From Strongylocentrotus purpuratus (lineage: Eukaryota > Echinodermata > Echinoidea > Camarodonta > Strongylocentrotidae), in the NCBI RefSeq assembly GCF_000002235.5, contig NW_022145599.1:4238905-4302904 (forward strand): 64,000 nucleotides of DNA. Reading direction: 5' to 3'. A model generated the notes under the pieces. That model was not told where the DNA came from, did not search any database, and was given only the letters and a program-made list of their open reading frames with translations. Positions 49,601 through 61,855 of this stretch are shown piece after piece. Both the position numbers and the translations under genes were made by a program. Every line of letters begins with the position of its first letter. The stretch's first letter is position 1.

Positions 49601-52600
49601 TGAAACTAAAATGTACAGTCAAGCAACCCTTTCCGTATGTACAACACTAAGAATCTTTGGCAGGATTTGCTCAAAGTCAGAGACTAGACAACAATTTGAA
49701 GAAAGATTCAAATAATATCTTATTGGAATTGCAATAATTTAAATGTAAAAACAAGTAGGATGTCATACTGGAGAATATCCCAGATAAAAATATGACGTTG
49801 GGCCAACATCGGGCATGGTCGGCACGTTCAAAGTCAGCGAGCTAACGTTTGGCCATTGTCGTCATTTTTCCAATGGCAAACGGTGGACTTTGGTTGTCGT
49901 TACAACGTTGGACCATGGCACATGGTGGGAAAGGGGTTGGCGTAATGTTGGCCCGACGTTGGCCCAACGTCAATTTGTTGCAGTCGAGCCAACCGGCAAA
50001 AAGAAGTTGGGCCAACATAACAGCACAGGTTTGCTTCACGTTGGCCCAACGTTGTATTGCATAGCTGCCTTTATTATTAATTGAATGTCATCTGTTCTGA
50101 CAAAGAAAAATTTATCATTCTGCTTGAAATCAAAGGTGGTGCATAAATTGTAAAATTAGATTTCATACATTGCATCACAACAAATAATGAAAAATACACT
50201 AAGATTGCAAATCTTTAACATTAATTATTATAAATGGTAAAACTGAATTATGAATATGGAATGTTTATCATGTTTTAATACTCACATATTGTGAAGGTAC
50301 AGGTTCTGTAAAATGGCTAATTCCTATCACCCACATCATGCTCCAAGCATGGTGCATAAATTGTAAAATTAGATTTCATACATTGCATCACAACAAATAA
50401 TGAAAAATACACTAAGATTGCAAATCTTTAACATTAATTATTATAAATGGTAAAACTGAATTATGAATATGGAATGTTTATCATGTTTTAATACTCACAT
50501 ATTGTGAAGGTACAGGTTCTGTAAAATGGCTAATTCCTATCACCCACATCATGCTCCAAGCAAAGAGAATCAGAGCAAAGTACATGTAGTTAACAAGGAT
50601 TGCAGCCACGAATGGCGGCCGACTGTCCACCTCGCCGCACAAAGGCTCTGGAAAAGCCACAGTCAAACTGATCCTGATGATGCTGAGTACCAAACTGATT
50701 ACAAGCCCCCAGAATGCACCCTGCTCTGTGGTGCCCTCCCACAAGACAGCGAGGATAAAGACAGCGGTGATAGGGGGCGCCAGCTGGGCTATAACCTGTT
50801 GGATGTAGACGAATAGCTGTCCGCTGGAGTTGTTCTGGACGATGGGAACCCAGAGAACACTGACCATGATGATGATAGCAATAAATAACCTGTCAAGCAA
50901 TAGAATGAATGAAAGCTTATTATACCTCATAGTTTACGATCACTTAATCACTTCTCGTTATTCTCAATTTTGTTCGTTTGTTAACAAAAGTTGACATTAT
51001 GGCATCTTGGTGCATGCATACATCATATAGGCCATTTACAATGAAAAGATTCTAGACTTTGTCTCATGTCCTGTGGTATTGGGATATAGAAAAGGGGTAA
51101 AATAATGTAGCAGTTGATATCTATTTACACCTTGTGTGGCTATATAAGTTTTTTTATCAAAGATCTAAATAAAATATTGTCTGTAAACAGTAATTCTTCT
51201 TTTCCCCTCTTTGTATACGTTTTAAATTCTGCATTCTTAAGTTTACTAGGGCATTCACAAAACAGATAGCAACATGTAGAATGATTATGAAATTATTCCT
51301 ATAAACACAGAAGATTTACCTGCCCACAATCATCAGCTCCATTTCATGTTTCCGAGCTGTCTCTCTCGGAAGCTGTCCCATCTCTCTATCACTAGGTATC
51401 TTTCGCATCCATCGCCACACGTCCATCGTAAATATTGTGGAGCTGCTATTGAAGGTGGATGATAGTGAACTCATGAGGGCGCAAAGTATTACAGCGGTTA
51501 ATAAACCATGGGCTCCTGTGATAATGTAAAGGTTTATACAGCGTATACATTACACTTAGTAACTGAATAGAGATGAGCAAAAGTAAACAATCCAAAATTT
51601 GAAACTTTAAATGACTTTAACTACAATGTTATTTGGGCTCATGTACTTTCTTCAACAGAAAGTCAGAATATAATGATTAGCTAATATGGGAAAGGATTCT
51701 CCCACTATTAAATTTTTAATTCATAATAAAAATAAAATAAAGAATCTGTAACATTCAGGGGGAAAACAATCATGTAAAAAAAACAGAAGCAAATATTCTG
51801 TTCATCCGTTTTTAAAAGCAACTTTCAGTGTCAGATTCTACAGAAGATACACTTTCATTCAGTGCCAACTGCTTCTCCCCCCTCCTCTTTTCCAACTCCA
51901 CTCTAAATTAAGATATGTAGAAAAACAAGTACTGATCTCAAATGAAGAACATACTTGAAAGTGTATACCAATCACCAAAGAGGTTATATGTCTCAATACT
52001 ATATTCAAAATATAAGCCTAGAAGACTGCTTCGAAGAGATATGACAAGTTTAAATACACTCTCAATTCACACATAGGCAATTTCTGAGTAGACTATAGTC
52101 ATCTCAACCGTACACTACCACAGAATATAGCCCACACGATGGAACCCAAGTTTGACAACGGTTCCAGGTGCATGCAGGTTTTACGTTATCATTATTTTCT
52201 TTGAATGCCTTTATTAGCCCATAGAATGCCTGGTAAAGTTTTTTTAAGATAATGATTTGCATTCAAGCTGTATCAAGGTTTTTTTTCTTCAGGTGATTGG
52301 TATATTTTAAGTGAATCATACCTTCAGGTAGGAGATCTGGATCAAACACCAGAAGAGGAAAGGCAAGATTTGAACAACTCGTCTTGGAACCACAAATTTC
52401 TTCACAATTATCCACACAAGCAACAACATCTGAAATAAAAAACAAAGTATGACACACGATGAAGTATGTGAGCATTTTCATTGACTGATTAAAGTATTGT
52501 TAAAGTCAATCTAAGTTTAACATATATCCCAAGTAAATACATAACATAGTTTTACATTTCCACAACAAACATTGCGAATGCCTTTTCCCTTTCAAATGAC

Positions 52601-55600
52601 AGCAGTTTAAGCTCAAATCTAGATGTTTAAACCAAAGATCATTAAATCTTTTAGATGTTTACGCCAATGACAATGATATCATGTCCATCCAGTCACTTAA
52701 AGTGATTACAAATTTCAACATAAATTTCAAAATAAACTGTAAATCTAGATATATCAGATCGAGACAAACAAACAAACAAATAACAGTAAGAAATCAAAAC
52801 AAATAATTTACACATGGGTATGCAACAGTAAAACAACTTTAAAAAATGTACATCTAGGCGTAATAAGAGGAATTATATAGTGCCCTTTTTCTTGAGAGGT
52901 GTCCCACATCAAAATTACAAGAGAATCCCACAGAAATCAGAATTATCAAACAATATAGCATATGTAGGTAAACCAGAGTACATAAAAATGTTAATGAAGG
53001 TATAAGAAAGTAAATCAAGATATGCACATCAAGTTGTACAATGTTAAACCAAACAAAATATACATTCTGTTACACAAATAAAATAAGAAATTTAAAACAA
53101 GTTGTAACACAGTATGTAGGTGTACCGAAGTAAAACATGAAATGTATCATGTATGTGTAAAAGGGCAAACAAAAATAAACATCAAGGAGTACCAGAGTAG
53201 GACAAATGTGTACATGTAGGTTTATTACAGCATTACACACACAAAATGTACAAATAAGTGAGAAGAAGATTTACCAGTGTAAAATATGCGGGCAATCATC
53301 CCAGGCATAACGATGAGAAAGAGAGGTGAAATCTTGAAGAAGCCAGCTAACAATGTTGCTCCTTGACCGTGTGAGAGATTCTTGGCTGCCAGTGCTCTCT
53401 GGACAATCACCTGCAGACAGATAGACAACATTAGCACGTTTTCTTTTGTACAACGCACCCCTATATCCTAATATCAAATGGCTGGTGGAACACAGTCAAG
53501 TATGATTCATTATTCAGACTATGACACGTTTTTGAAATAAAAAGGATGCAAAAGTTTCAAATACTATCCCACGATTTTTATATCCGGGTGATGCCCAGCA
53601 GTGCACATTAAGGACATGTGTGGGCTAGAGTAAGGCCTCTGTCTTTGTGCCCCAGTATCTGCAGTAATTGCCTTAAATTAACATTTAATTGTTTGGGAAA
53701 GCAGAAATTTTGATAGTTTGGGTTCCAATACTATCCCGAGATTTTTACATCTGGGCGATGCCCAGCAGTGCAAATTCAAAGGACATTTGTGGGCTAAAGT
53801 AAGGCCACTGTCTTTGTGCCCCGGTATCTGTAATAATTGCCCTTAAATTAACGTTTCACTGTTTGGTTCATATCCTACTGCTTACACCACGCCAATGGAG
53901 CAGAATATCCCACTGCTGACAGCATGCCTATGAAGCAGAATATCCCACTGCTGCCACCATATGAAGCAGAATATCCCACTGCTGCCACCATGCAAATGAA
54001 GCAGAATATCCCAATGCTGCCACCATGCAAATGGAGCAGAATATCCCACTGCTGCCACCATGCAAATGAAGTAGAATATCCCACTGCTGCCACCATGCAA
54101 ATGGAGCAGAATATCCCACTGCTGACACCATGCCAATGAAGCAGAATACCTCACTGCTGCCACCATGCAAATAAATGAGAATTCACTCAGCAGTCATTTC
54201 AATAATATGGGTTCATATATCCCACTGCTGCCACCATGAAAATGACAGAGAATCCATTCACGAGATAATTTGATAGCATGGATTAATATTTGAATGTTGC
54301 CACTATATATGTGACAGCTCAATATACTGCCGTTTTGCTTTTTGTTCATTCTTGTGATTTTCTTTGACAAAACAGACAAAACAGCTCCTGTATGTGCATT
54401 TACTTCAACTGATCTTTGAATTGTGGATCTAAAAATCTCTTTATTCCACCTTCCATCACTTTTTTGTAACATATATCTAAAACTTATTTTCGTGTTTATC
54501 TCTGATCACAGCCTCACCCACTAAGGCTGCTACGAGTATTCTGATACTTGCACCATTGAAAACTACTCAAGTACGATTTCTCGTACTTGCATACTTGGCC
54601 GCCATGTTTTTTTTTTTTACTTTCTTCTATTTTTGGGGCTATTTTTTCAGTGGTGTACAACTATCTAAAAATTAAATATTATTATTATTATTATCTCTGT
54701 GTCTCAACATAATGCGAATACAGAATACTACTTGAAGCTAACCTCTGTTCCTAATTTGAAGGGAAGAAATTAAAATAAAATGGTTGAATTATGTCTGTAG
54801 CGAGTCCAATGCAGAAGATACTCTCTGAGCAAGCTAGCTTGGCCTCCAAAGCACTGACATAATCCCCTTCGGTAACAATGGCTGTGGGAGTCCAAAGTCC
54901 AAGGCGCAAACATAATCCCCTACAGTGACAAATAAGTGACATAGCTGTGTGAGTCCAAAGCCAGCTGCTTCTCGAGCGTGCTTAGACCCAGTATACGCAA
55001 CCTTTATATGAAACCTTTATTTATTTATGTATAAGGTGAATGAATTTTTGTGGTGTGTAATACTAACATTTCTTATAGACTAGAGGGTTTAGACTATACA
55101 TCTAGACTAGATCTATTTCATTCGGAGCGTCAGCTTCGAAAAAACAGTCGGGATTGAGTGTCACCGACCGTACAGACTCAAGCTTATTTTTGGGAGTAAA
55201 ATCACCAAAAAAAGTATTAAGTTTGAAAAACAAAATACAAAACTACAAAAACAAAACAAAACATGGCTGCCGAGTACTTGAGTATCCGCCTGTAAGCTCG
55301 GGCATGTACTCGAGTCCCTCATTACATGCTTATGCACAGCCTTATCACACACATGTTTCCCACATTAACCATTGGGAATGTGTGAATCAGGGCTCTGTAT
55401 GTATTTATCATATGATATTTATTTTCTGTTACCATCAAAAGCTGCTGAAAGCTGATTTTTTTTTTCCTTTTCTTTCTTCAATCAAGGTGAAAGATATTTC
55501 TACTGACCTGGTCCGTTGCCCAGTACCACATGGCTACGAAGCTCTGTCCAAAGAAGTATCCAGGCCAGGGCAGGTCTGAGCCCACAGGATTCCTCAACAT

Positions 55601-58348
55601 ATGGAAGAAATCATCTCTTGGCATCCCACAAGAATCATTGCGATATAATGTTTCATTAGGAATGGCTTCGGCATAGAGCGGCTCCAGCATGGCGTAACCT
55701 CCAATCTTATGAAAACCTAAGAAAAAAATAACAAAAAAGATATGTAACCCATCGCATACAATCATCACGAGAGAAAACCTAGGCCATGGTCACTGGAAAA
55801 TGTGTCACACCAAAATCAATCATATCCATCATAATTCTACAATATACAATAACCTATTTTCGAAAAGCATTACAATTTAATACATATTTTATTGTCAAGA
55901 GGCAAGACACACTTCTCCATTCACCTTTTCAGGGTTATTGTATTTCAATCATCAGATGAAGAATTCGAGCATAATGTTTTGATAAGCCGTAATATTTGTA
56001 AGACCTAGCAAAAACTAATGCATTCAATGTGTATTCTAGATATTGATATACAGTTTCTCTGTACATACATGGCAGTCTAAGAATTAAAATGAAAGTAGAA
56101 AGTCCACAATTTAATAAGAGGCTCGTGCTTAATCCTAGAATAAATGATTTCCTTGCTTATTCAAATCTACTTTCTGGATACCTGCCAGCCTTCTACAGCA
56201 AAAAAAAAAAAAAAAAAAAAAATCTACAAACACAGAATTTTGATGATATATTTATACAGATTTTTTTTTTACATAGTTTGGAATAATGATAACAAGTAGT
56301 TAACATTTTATGAGTAAGACAATCTGTTCCCCCTTCTCCTTGATGAATGAATTCTGCTAAAAACCAGTATAAATATCTTTTATTTTTTAATCAGAAGTAT
56401 TTGAATCAAATTAAACTAATACAGTCAAACCTGTCTTAGTGGCCACCTGTTGAGAAAGAAATGCGTTGCAGAACCTGTTTAGAAAGGCCACTGGTCTACT
56501 GTGGCCACTTCCTTGTTCCCTTGGGTGGCCTCAATAGACAGGAGTGATTTAATCTCAATCTTACTTGCTATACAAAGCCATAGAGCTCCACACAACATGA
56601 TACATGTTTGTAATGTCTCTGTATATATGACTGCTGCTAGACCGCCAGTGATAGTATAGATGGCCGTTATCACAAGGAGACAGAAGATAGCTGGGTAGAG
56701 GTCCCATCCTAAGGCTTGCTGAATGAACAAAGCACCGGCATACAGGTCCACCTGATGGTATTAGACCAGTTCAGAGATAGCACACATACAATTGATACCC
56801 AAATGTCCACAAATATTCTAAACATGGAGAAGTCCTGCTTTGTTAATTTTAGAATAATCACTGCCTAAGTGATGGAGGTGCATCATGAAAACATTTTGTT
56901 TGCCCTCTTAAAAAGAATGCTTCTACTTGTGCATCATAGATTGTACAAATGGTGCATACATGACAAATGAGTAATTAACTGTCATGAACACCTATATATC
57001 CAGCATTCTTCTTGATATGTTTTAGTTTTTGTACAAATTCCCATGCGTAAATAGTATCTCCAAATTGGCTTATAGAAGAGGGCATGTTCACATAAACAAA
57101 TCAACAAGACTTCATTTCATATCATGTCTGGGCTGTTCACTCTCAACATAGAGGGTGTGGACACAACTGTTCAAGTATTTCGTATTTCATATGTAGCACA
57201 CACATTCCTAAACATAGCAAAGAAACTTATTCTTGCTCTTTTTGCTTGTGTGCCTCGTGTAATTTGATAGATTTCTGAATAAATAAGTTAAAGGGCAATC
57301 CAATCCTTGTAATAAAACAGCTCATTTGCATGAAAGCAGAAAAATAAGATAAACCGAATGGTGAAAGTTTTAAATAAATCAGACTATCAATAGAGAGTTA
57401 TGAATGTTTCAAATAGGAGATCACTAAGTTTATGTAAATCTCAAATAGGCAGTTTGGTGAGTGGATTTGTGACATAGTCGAGTATAACTCTCCCATTTGT
57501 CGTGTACAAAAATATAATGAATTTCTGTTTTTCTTGTAAGCTCCTTCTTCCTTAGGGCACTACTCAAAATATATAATGGTTATAGCATGTTATTGTAAGC
57601 CCTCTAAAGAGAAAAGACCCTCCTTATAGTCAACATTTTTTGAAAAATTGAACTTTTAGTCATTTTGTGTGTTCGAAAAAATGGGAAAGTTGTCCGCCGG
57701 TACATCAAAGAGACATTACCGATTCAGCCACTCTGAAGAGCCCATAGCTATTGTGATTACAATTAACTTTCAAATATTCATAACATTCTCACTTTTTGTC
57801 AAATTTCATTCAAACTTTCACCAGTCTACTTCACTGATTTTGTTGCTTTCCTCTAAGAGTAGTTTGTTGTCAAGGTTGGATTTCCCTTTGAAATTCAAAC
57901 ACAACTATGGGCAACTTTTCTGAATGGGCTATATAGCCCTTACATACAGGAGACCAGCAAAGAACACTTACAGAGACTCTAGTGAAGATGTAGATGACAA
58001 GTGAGAGAATGGCAAGGTACATCCTGATGCGGTTGCTCCCAAACCTCTTCTGCAGATACTCCGGCATTGTATAAACACCACTGGCTAGGTACACTGGTAG
58101 AAAGATCCATCCTAGTAGCTGTAGCATTACCAGTGCCTAAAGATTAGATACAGGAGAATAGATGATCAACTTTTTTGAATTTATTTGCATGCATAAATCT
58201 GGAATTATGGTGCATGCCATGGTATGCCTATTCAGTCTGAGTAGAAACTTTACCCACATAATTTCCCACCTCCTTATCCCCCCCCCCCCCCCCGGAAAAA
58301 AAAAAAGGATTAAGTCCTGTGTGGAGAGGGAGAGGGAGAGATATAGAT

Positions 58349-58379
<31 letters not shown>

Positions 58380-58381
58380 GA

Positions 58382-58423
<42 letters not shown>

Positions 58424-60451
58424 AAGAGAGAGAAAGAGGGAGGGGATTATTTCTGATAGGATCGTTCAACCATGGTAATCCCTTTTCTACATTGATGCAA
58501 GCAATGTCAAGTATACCGGTAACTAGGAAATAGGAACCAAGGATCGTTCTGCCAAAATTCATTGTTGTTTTTTCATGTTTTCAACAGCTGCCATATATTT
58601 GATTTAGATTTATGATTAGCATATTTTCAAAAGTGATATTGAAAATATGAACAGCATCCGACTACATTTTCTGATCATTGACACTTGCCATTATGTACTG
58701 TATGTGGTATCGAAGATGCAATTCATAGGATCTGGAAGCTGCATATTGGTATAGGGCTTTAACCTTTATGTCAACATTTCTTAACTCCAACCGTGCTATT
58801 ATACTTATGAATATATTCCATATACATGAACATTAAATGAACATTAGATTGCTAAATGTTGATATCAAATCACTGTTTATAGATATATCATGACTATACA
58901 GTATCTTCATAAGTAAATAATCTTCAAAATATGCAGTTTTCTGTTGTGAAATCAGCCTTTCTTAGTCCAAGCAACCATGTTGGCCCTTCCTGTCCTTGAG
59001 TAGGATAGGATAATAGGTGTTTACGTGTAGGGCACGTTCTAAATTAAGGTGTCTGGGTTTCCATCATATAAACACAATGCACAAAGACCATAATAATAGC
59101 AGTGCCATTTCAATGAAGAATTGTTCTTTTGAATGAACATATACAATAACCTCTAACCTAAAAGTTTATAATGCGGCCTTCTCAAGGTTATGAGAACGTA
59201 AAAGTGAATTTATTTTCACACTCTACCAGCATATATATATATATGTATTCATCCTTGGACGCAGTCTCATTTATTCATATATTCTGAAACTGTAAATGTG
59301 TTTCAATCACAAAGATCATGGGTAGTCCCAGGAAATATATAGACGTGAATGACAATCATACATATATGGGAATGAATGGAAGGAAACATATGGCAGACTT
59401 AGAGAGCAAAACTTAGCACTGAGATCCAATTTATTTTTGAGAGTTAATCAAGAGACAATATTTGTGATCCTATAAATGGAGTATTAATTCCAAGGTCCAC
59501 TTTACAGAGGAATGAATTGTGTGTATGAGTAATATTCCAAAGTACATTGGATATATGCAATGATCTTTTATAGCAAACCTACAGCTATAAACAGATTTGA
59601 TGAAGGAATAACATGCATTATAATGAACTGTGTATTCTTCTTCAAAAAAGGAGATTATCAGAAATACAATAGTGAAATAAAACTAACTCTTTCATGTGAA
59701 GCATTTGCGATACACATCATACACCAATGCACAAATAAAAAGGGATTCGTTCCCACTGTTGTGAAAACAAATGTATTGCTGTTCTATATGAGGTGAAATG
59801 GGAACAAAAAGTGGAAAAGTTATAATTATGTGTGTGTGTGTGTGTGTGTGTTTGTGGGTCAGTCTGTCTGCCTTATGGGATATAAAAACAGAATGACGCA
59901 GGCGACAACAAAAAGATGATATCTTTCGGTGCTTATAGCCTTTTCCAGATTATATTTTGCTTTCACTTTTTAATCAACAAAATAAAATCTGAAAAAAGGC
60001 CAATTAAGCACCGCAAGTCACCTTAGAGCCAAAAGCTATCAACTTATTGTTGTGACCTGCATCATTCTGTCCATGATTCTGTGTCTACGCAATCCTCTTA
60101 TAACTTACATTGAGTTCAAAAGCTGCAATGGCAATGCCAGCATAGGCTCCTGATCCAGACAGACCGATGAAATGCTCACTGCCAATATTACTGGCAAACA
60201 ATGAGGCCCCAACCTAAAGCAAACAAAATATAGTAACATATCATTCAATTTGTATTTCAATCCAAAACAAGAATGAAATACTATACCCTGCAGCTGTCAC
60301 ATCATTAATCTTGTTTTTTAAACATACCAAAACAAATTCAAAGATCGGCAAGATTCTGGACTACTAGAGCATCACTTACCGGTAACCAAAGCATAGATCC
60401 CCCAGCCAAGAAAAAACCTTCTGCAGTACTCCTGTTGGACCGCCATAGTGA
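46664..60451 (-). CDS. SLC5-family sodium/sugar cotransporter (SGLT-type), 5' partial
   Basis: Predicted plasma-membrane Na+-coupled symporter. Twelve exons on the minus strand: 60380-60451, 60109-60213, 57972-58136, 56565-56751, 55508-55716, 53275-53410, 52322-52429, 51320-51515, 50499-50889, 48071-48175, 47632-47719, 46664-46893. All are GT-AG and phase-consistent: 663 codons and a stop. Landmarks in order: [27 protein letters not shown] (TM2), [54 protein letters not shown], Cys-rich loop ([16 protein letters not shown]), [12 protein letters not shown] (Na2-site serines), [17 protein letters not shown]-terminal helix ending FAYYG. Compared with my recollection of human SGLT1, the sugar-site Gln of YIQ, the WYW motif and the TM7 Lys (FFK) are kept, while the Asp of LFDYIQ is Val. 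Closest by eye to SGLT1/4/5; the substrate cannot be fixed. The first exon (N-terminus, TM1) was not found up to 64000. Confidence 0.93.
46894..47631. other. Transporter intron (last)
   Basis: AT-rich; an (ATT)n tract at about 47490-47600 is the only notable repeat. Confidence 0.6.
47775..48103. repeat. CT-rich tract with three copies of an exon-end segment
   Basis: Blocks at about 47868-47925, 47929-47990 and 48046-48103 share CTATCTACCTCTGCT..CTCACCTTTTCTTTTGTTTC. The third spans the real donor of exon 48071-48175 (GAAAAG|GTGAGA). The first keeps a GT at the same place, the second has lost it. CT dinucleotide runs separate them. Confidence 0.7.
48239..48905. mobile_element. MITE with ~220-bp terminal inverted repeats
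   Basis: Left end TACCGTGTGAGTCAAAAAAA and the inverted right end TACAGTGTGAGTCCAATAAA continue as matching arms to about 48460 and from about 48685. Shared words include AGTTTACACCTAGAAAATT, TTTTTGTGTGGTATGTGT and GTGCAAAAATCGACTTGC. The TA flanks fit a Tc1/mariner-type insertion. Inside a transporter intron. Confidence 0.85.
48970..49420 (+). mobile_element. Decayed LINE 3' end in a transporter intron
   Basis: The plus strand reads a C-terminal reverse-transcriptase tail: [30 protein letters not shown], then after a frameshift [20 protein letters not shown]. It ends with AATAAATGATGATGATGG. Such tails are common in invertebrate non-LTR elements. Opposite orientation to the host gene. Confidence 0.7.
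49790..50056. mobile_element. Foldback-like element with GTTGGCCCAACGT ends
   Basis: ACGTTGGGCCAAC at about 49795 and its inverse GTTGGCCCAACGT at about 50039 bound a GC-rich stretch containing further copies of the same palindromic word (for example near 49949-49971). Base composition differs sharply from the surrounding intron. Confidence 0.6.
50137..50562. repeat. Exact 213-bp tandem duplication over a transporter exon end
   Basis: 50137-50349 and 50350-50562 are identical by eye. The right copy holds the last 64 nt of exon 50499-50889 and its GTGAGT donor. The left copy repeats those 64 nt (50286-50349) and the donor inside the intron. Confidence 0.95.
50890..53274. other. Three transporter introns and the exons between them
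   Basis: Introns 50890-51319, 51516-52321 and 52430-53274 are AT-rich. The last has a TATATAGTGCCCTTTTTCTT word near 52873, like the GCGC ends of local LINEs and SINEs, probably an old fragment. Nothing else recognised. Confidence 0.5.
53545..53870. repeat. ~170-bp tandem duplication in a transporter intron
   Basis: CAATACTATCCCGAGATTTT, GATGCCCAGCAGTGCA, TGTCTTTGTGCCCC and AATTAACRTTT recur with a period of about 172 bp, twice, diverged by several percent. Confidence 0.85.
53885..54250. repeat. 36-bp minisatellite in a transporter intron
   Basis: Eight or more copies of GCAGAATATCCCACTGCTGC plus CACCATGCAAATGAA, with a final diverged copy near 54215-54260. Length-variable copies show ordinary minisatellite decay. 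Confidence 0.95.
54518..55347. mobile_element. Possible hAT-like element with inverted ends
   Basis: Left AAGGCTGCTACGAGTATTCT and GGCCGCCATGTTTTTT match, inverted, the right end (AAGGCTGTGCATAAGCATG; CGGCAGCCATGTTTTG). The match is partial and the interior has no transposase frame I recognise. Confidence 0.45.
55717..56564. other. Transporter intron
   Basis: AT-rich with a poly-A run at 56200-56222. Nothing else recognised. Confidence 0.5.
56752..57971. other. Transporter intron
   Basis: AT-rich; its right half is the inverted-repeat element at 57290-57889. Confidence 0.5.
57290..57889. mobile_element. 600-bp element with AAAGGGCAATCCAA ends
   Basis: AAAGGGCAATCCAATCCTTG at the left matches CAAAGGGAAATCCAACCTTG read inverted from the right. 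No coding frame. Best seen as a MITE; superfamily not determined. Confidence 0.65.
58137..60108. other. Longest transporter intron inside the window
   Basis: Poly-C/poly-A at 58278-58307, a (GA)n-rich tract at 58323-58442, (TG)n at 59829-59851. No other gene or RNA recognised. Confidence 0.6.
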
Positions 60452-60814
60452 CTAAAAAACAAAGAAAACCAAAACAACACAGCTGAAATTAAGTGTTCAT
60501 AGCTTTTCCTTAGTCATAAACTATATGCTGACATAATGTGGTTTGCTTGTAATTTTACTACACAAAGCTATGTGCAAAGAAGTGGAACTGACGAATAAAT
60601 AATAATTTAAAAAAAAGAGAAGATAAATCAGAAAATAGTAGAGCAATAAAACACACAAGATTTATCACTAGAGAATTGTTTAAGTAGTTTGCTTCAAAAT
60701 AACTTGTCTTCTAAAAATTCACTTTCATTTCTCAATTTCCTACTGATTATCGAGATTGTACTTGGCAAAATATGACAGGCTCTAAATACTCTTAGAACAG
60801 ACATGTTTACTAAT

Positions 60815-60945
60815 AGAGCATTTTCGTAATGTAACCTAATTTAATGCATAAGTCTTTGTTAAGTGAATTGTTTCAATCACCTATAAGAATAATAATATTT
60901 CAATAGACAGAATCCGAACTGCATACATTAATTGTTGCCAGCAGC
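60815..60945. repeat. Segment shared with the flank of sialyltransferase exon 1
   Basis: GCATTTTCGTAATGTAACCT, TTAATGCATAAGTCTT, AATAGACAGAATCCGAACTG and TGCATACATTAATTGTTGC align with 893-1018, 13486-13610 and their counterparts in C and D. Confidence 0.75.
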
Positions 60946-60949
60946 GCTC

Positions 60950-61060
60950 AAAATACATGGGGGCGGTGGGCGATTCGCCCCCGTGAGCTACACAATCGCC
61001 CCCGTCAGGTTGCTCACGGGGGCGATTGCAAAATTAAAAATCGCCCCGGTGGAATTATAA
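60950..61060. repeat. GC-rich hairpin-forming block
   Basis: CGCCCCCGTGAGC and GCTCACGGGGGCG are inverted copies about 40 bp apart, with further CGCCCC words around them. It looks like part of a dispersed repeat; a frame such as IAPVRLLTGAIAKLKIAPVE is open on the plus strand. Confidence 0.6.
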
Positions 61061-61714
61061 AATAAAGATTATCTTTTCTGTTATAACTTTAACACAATAT
61101 TGAGTTTCAATTTTCAAACCTTAAACCAATGAAATGGAACTTAGATTAGCGTGCAAGATTTCTCGTTTTATGAGTAGGCCTATTATTACCGATTCAGCTC
61201 GCAACTGCAGTGCCGCCGTCAGCAGTGGTTATAGGCCAACTGCGCCGTTAGAAGTGGTACGTATGCACGCTGCTGCGCCATGTATGCTGGAGCTGGAGGC
61301 GATCGCGCAAGGGCAGAAACATGGTCATGGAGAAGTTTTTCGTTGTGAAAGCGTTAACCCGCTGAAATCTAGTGATTTCAAATGACCAGCAAATAATGAA
61401 CCTCGACCAGTAAATCAATATTAGGGACTTTTGGTTTTGCACGATGAGAACGTGGACTGCAACGTGTGACCTCCTTTTAAGGCAGTGTCAGTAATTATTT
61501 TTTGAATAGGAAGGAAGTCCCTTCATTTATTGACCATTTAAAACAACAAAATATACAAAACAACAATACAATAGAAGAACTAGAAAATTAATTTGTCATG
61601 GGGACGAATTAGGTGGTCTGTCTTCAATTCTTATGATCATGCTCATCTTCAATTTAATTACCCCATGAAATTATGTTAATGTAAAATGATGTATTTATTG
61701 TATTAAGATATGAA

Positions 61715-61855
61715 TTGATGAATGAAGTACTGATAAACTCATGAACTGATAAAATGAACTGATGTAAAATGAACTGAATTGATGAGCTAAACGGATGAAC
61801 TGATGAACTGAACTAAACTGATGAGCTGAACTGATGAACGAAATATTGAGCAATT
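61715..61855. repeat. (TGAACTGA)n minisatellite
   Basis: Irregular TGAACTGATGAACTGA-type repeats over about 140 bp. Confidence 0.85.

Noticed and set aside
53885..54250. CRISPR-like look of regularly spaced 36-bp repeats
   Set aside because: The repeats run head to tail without unique spacers and lie in an intron of a eukaryotic gene.
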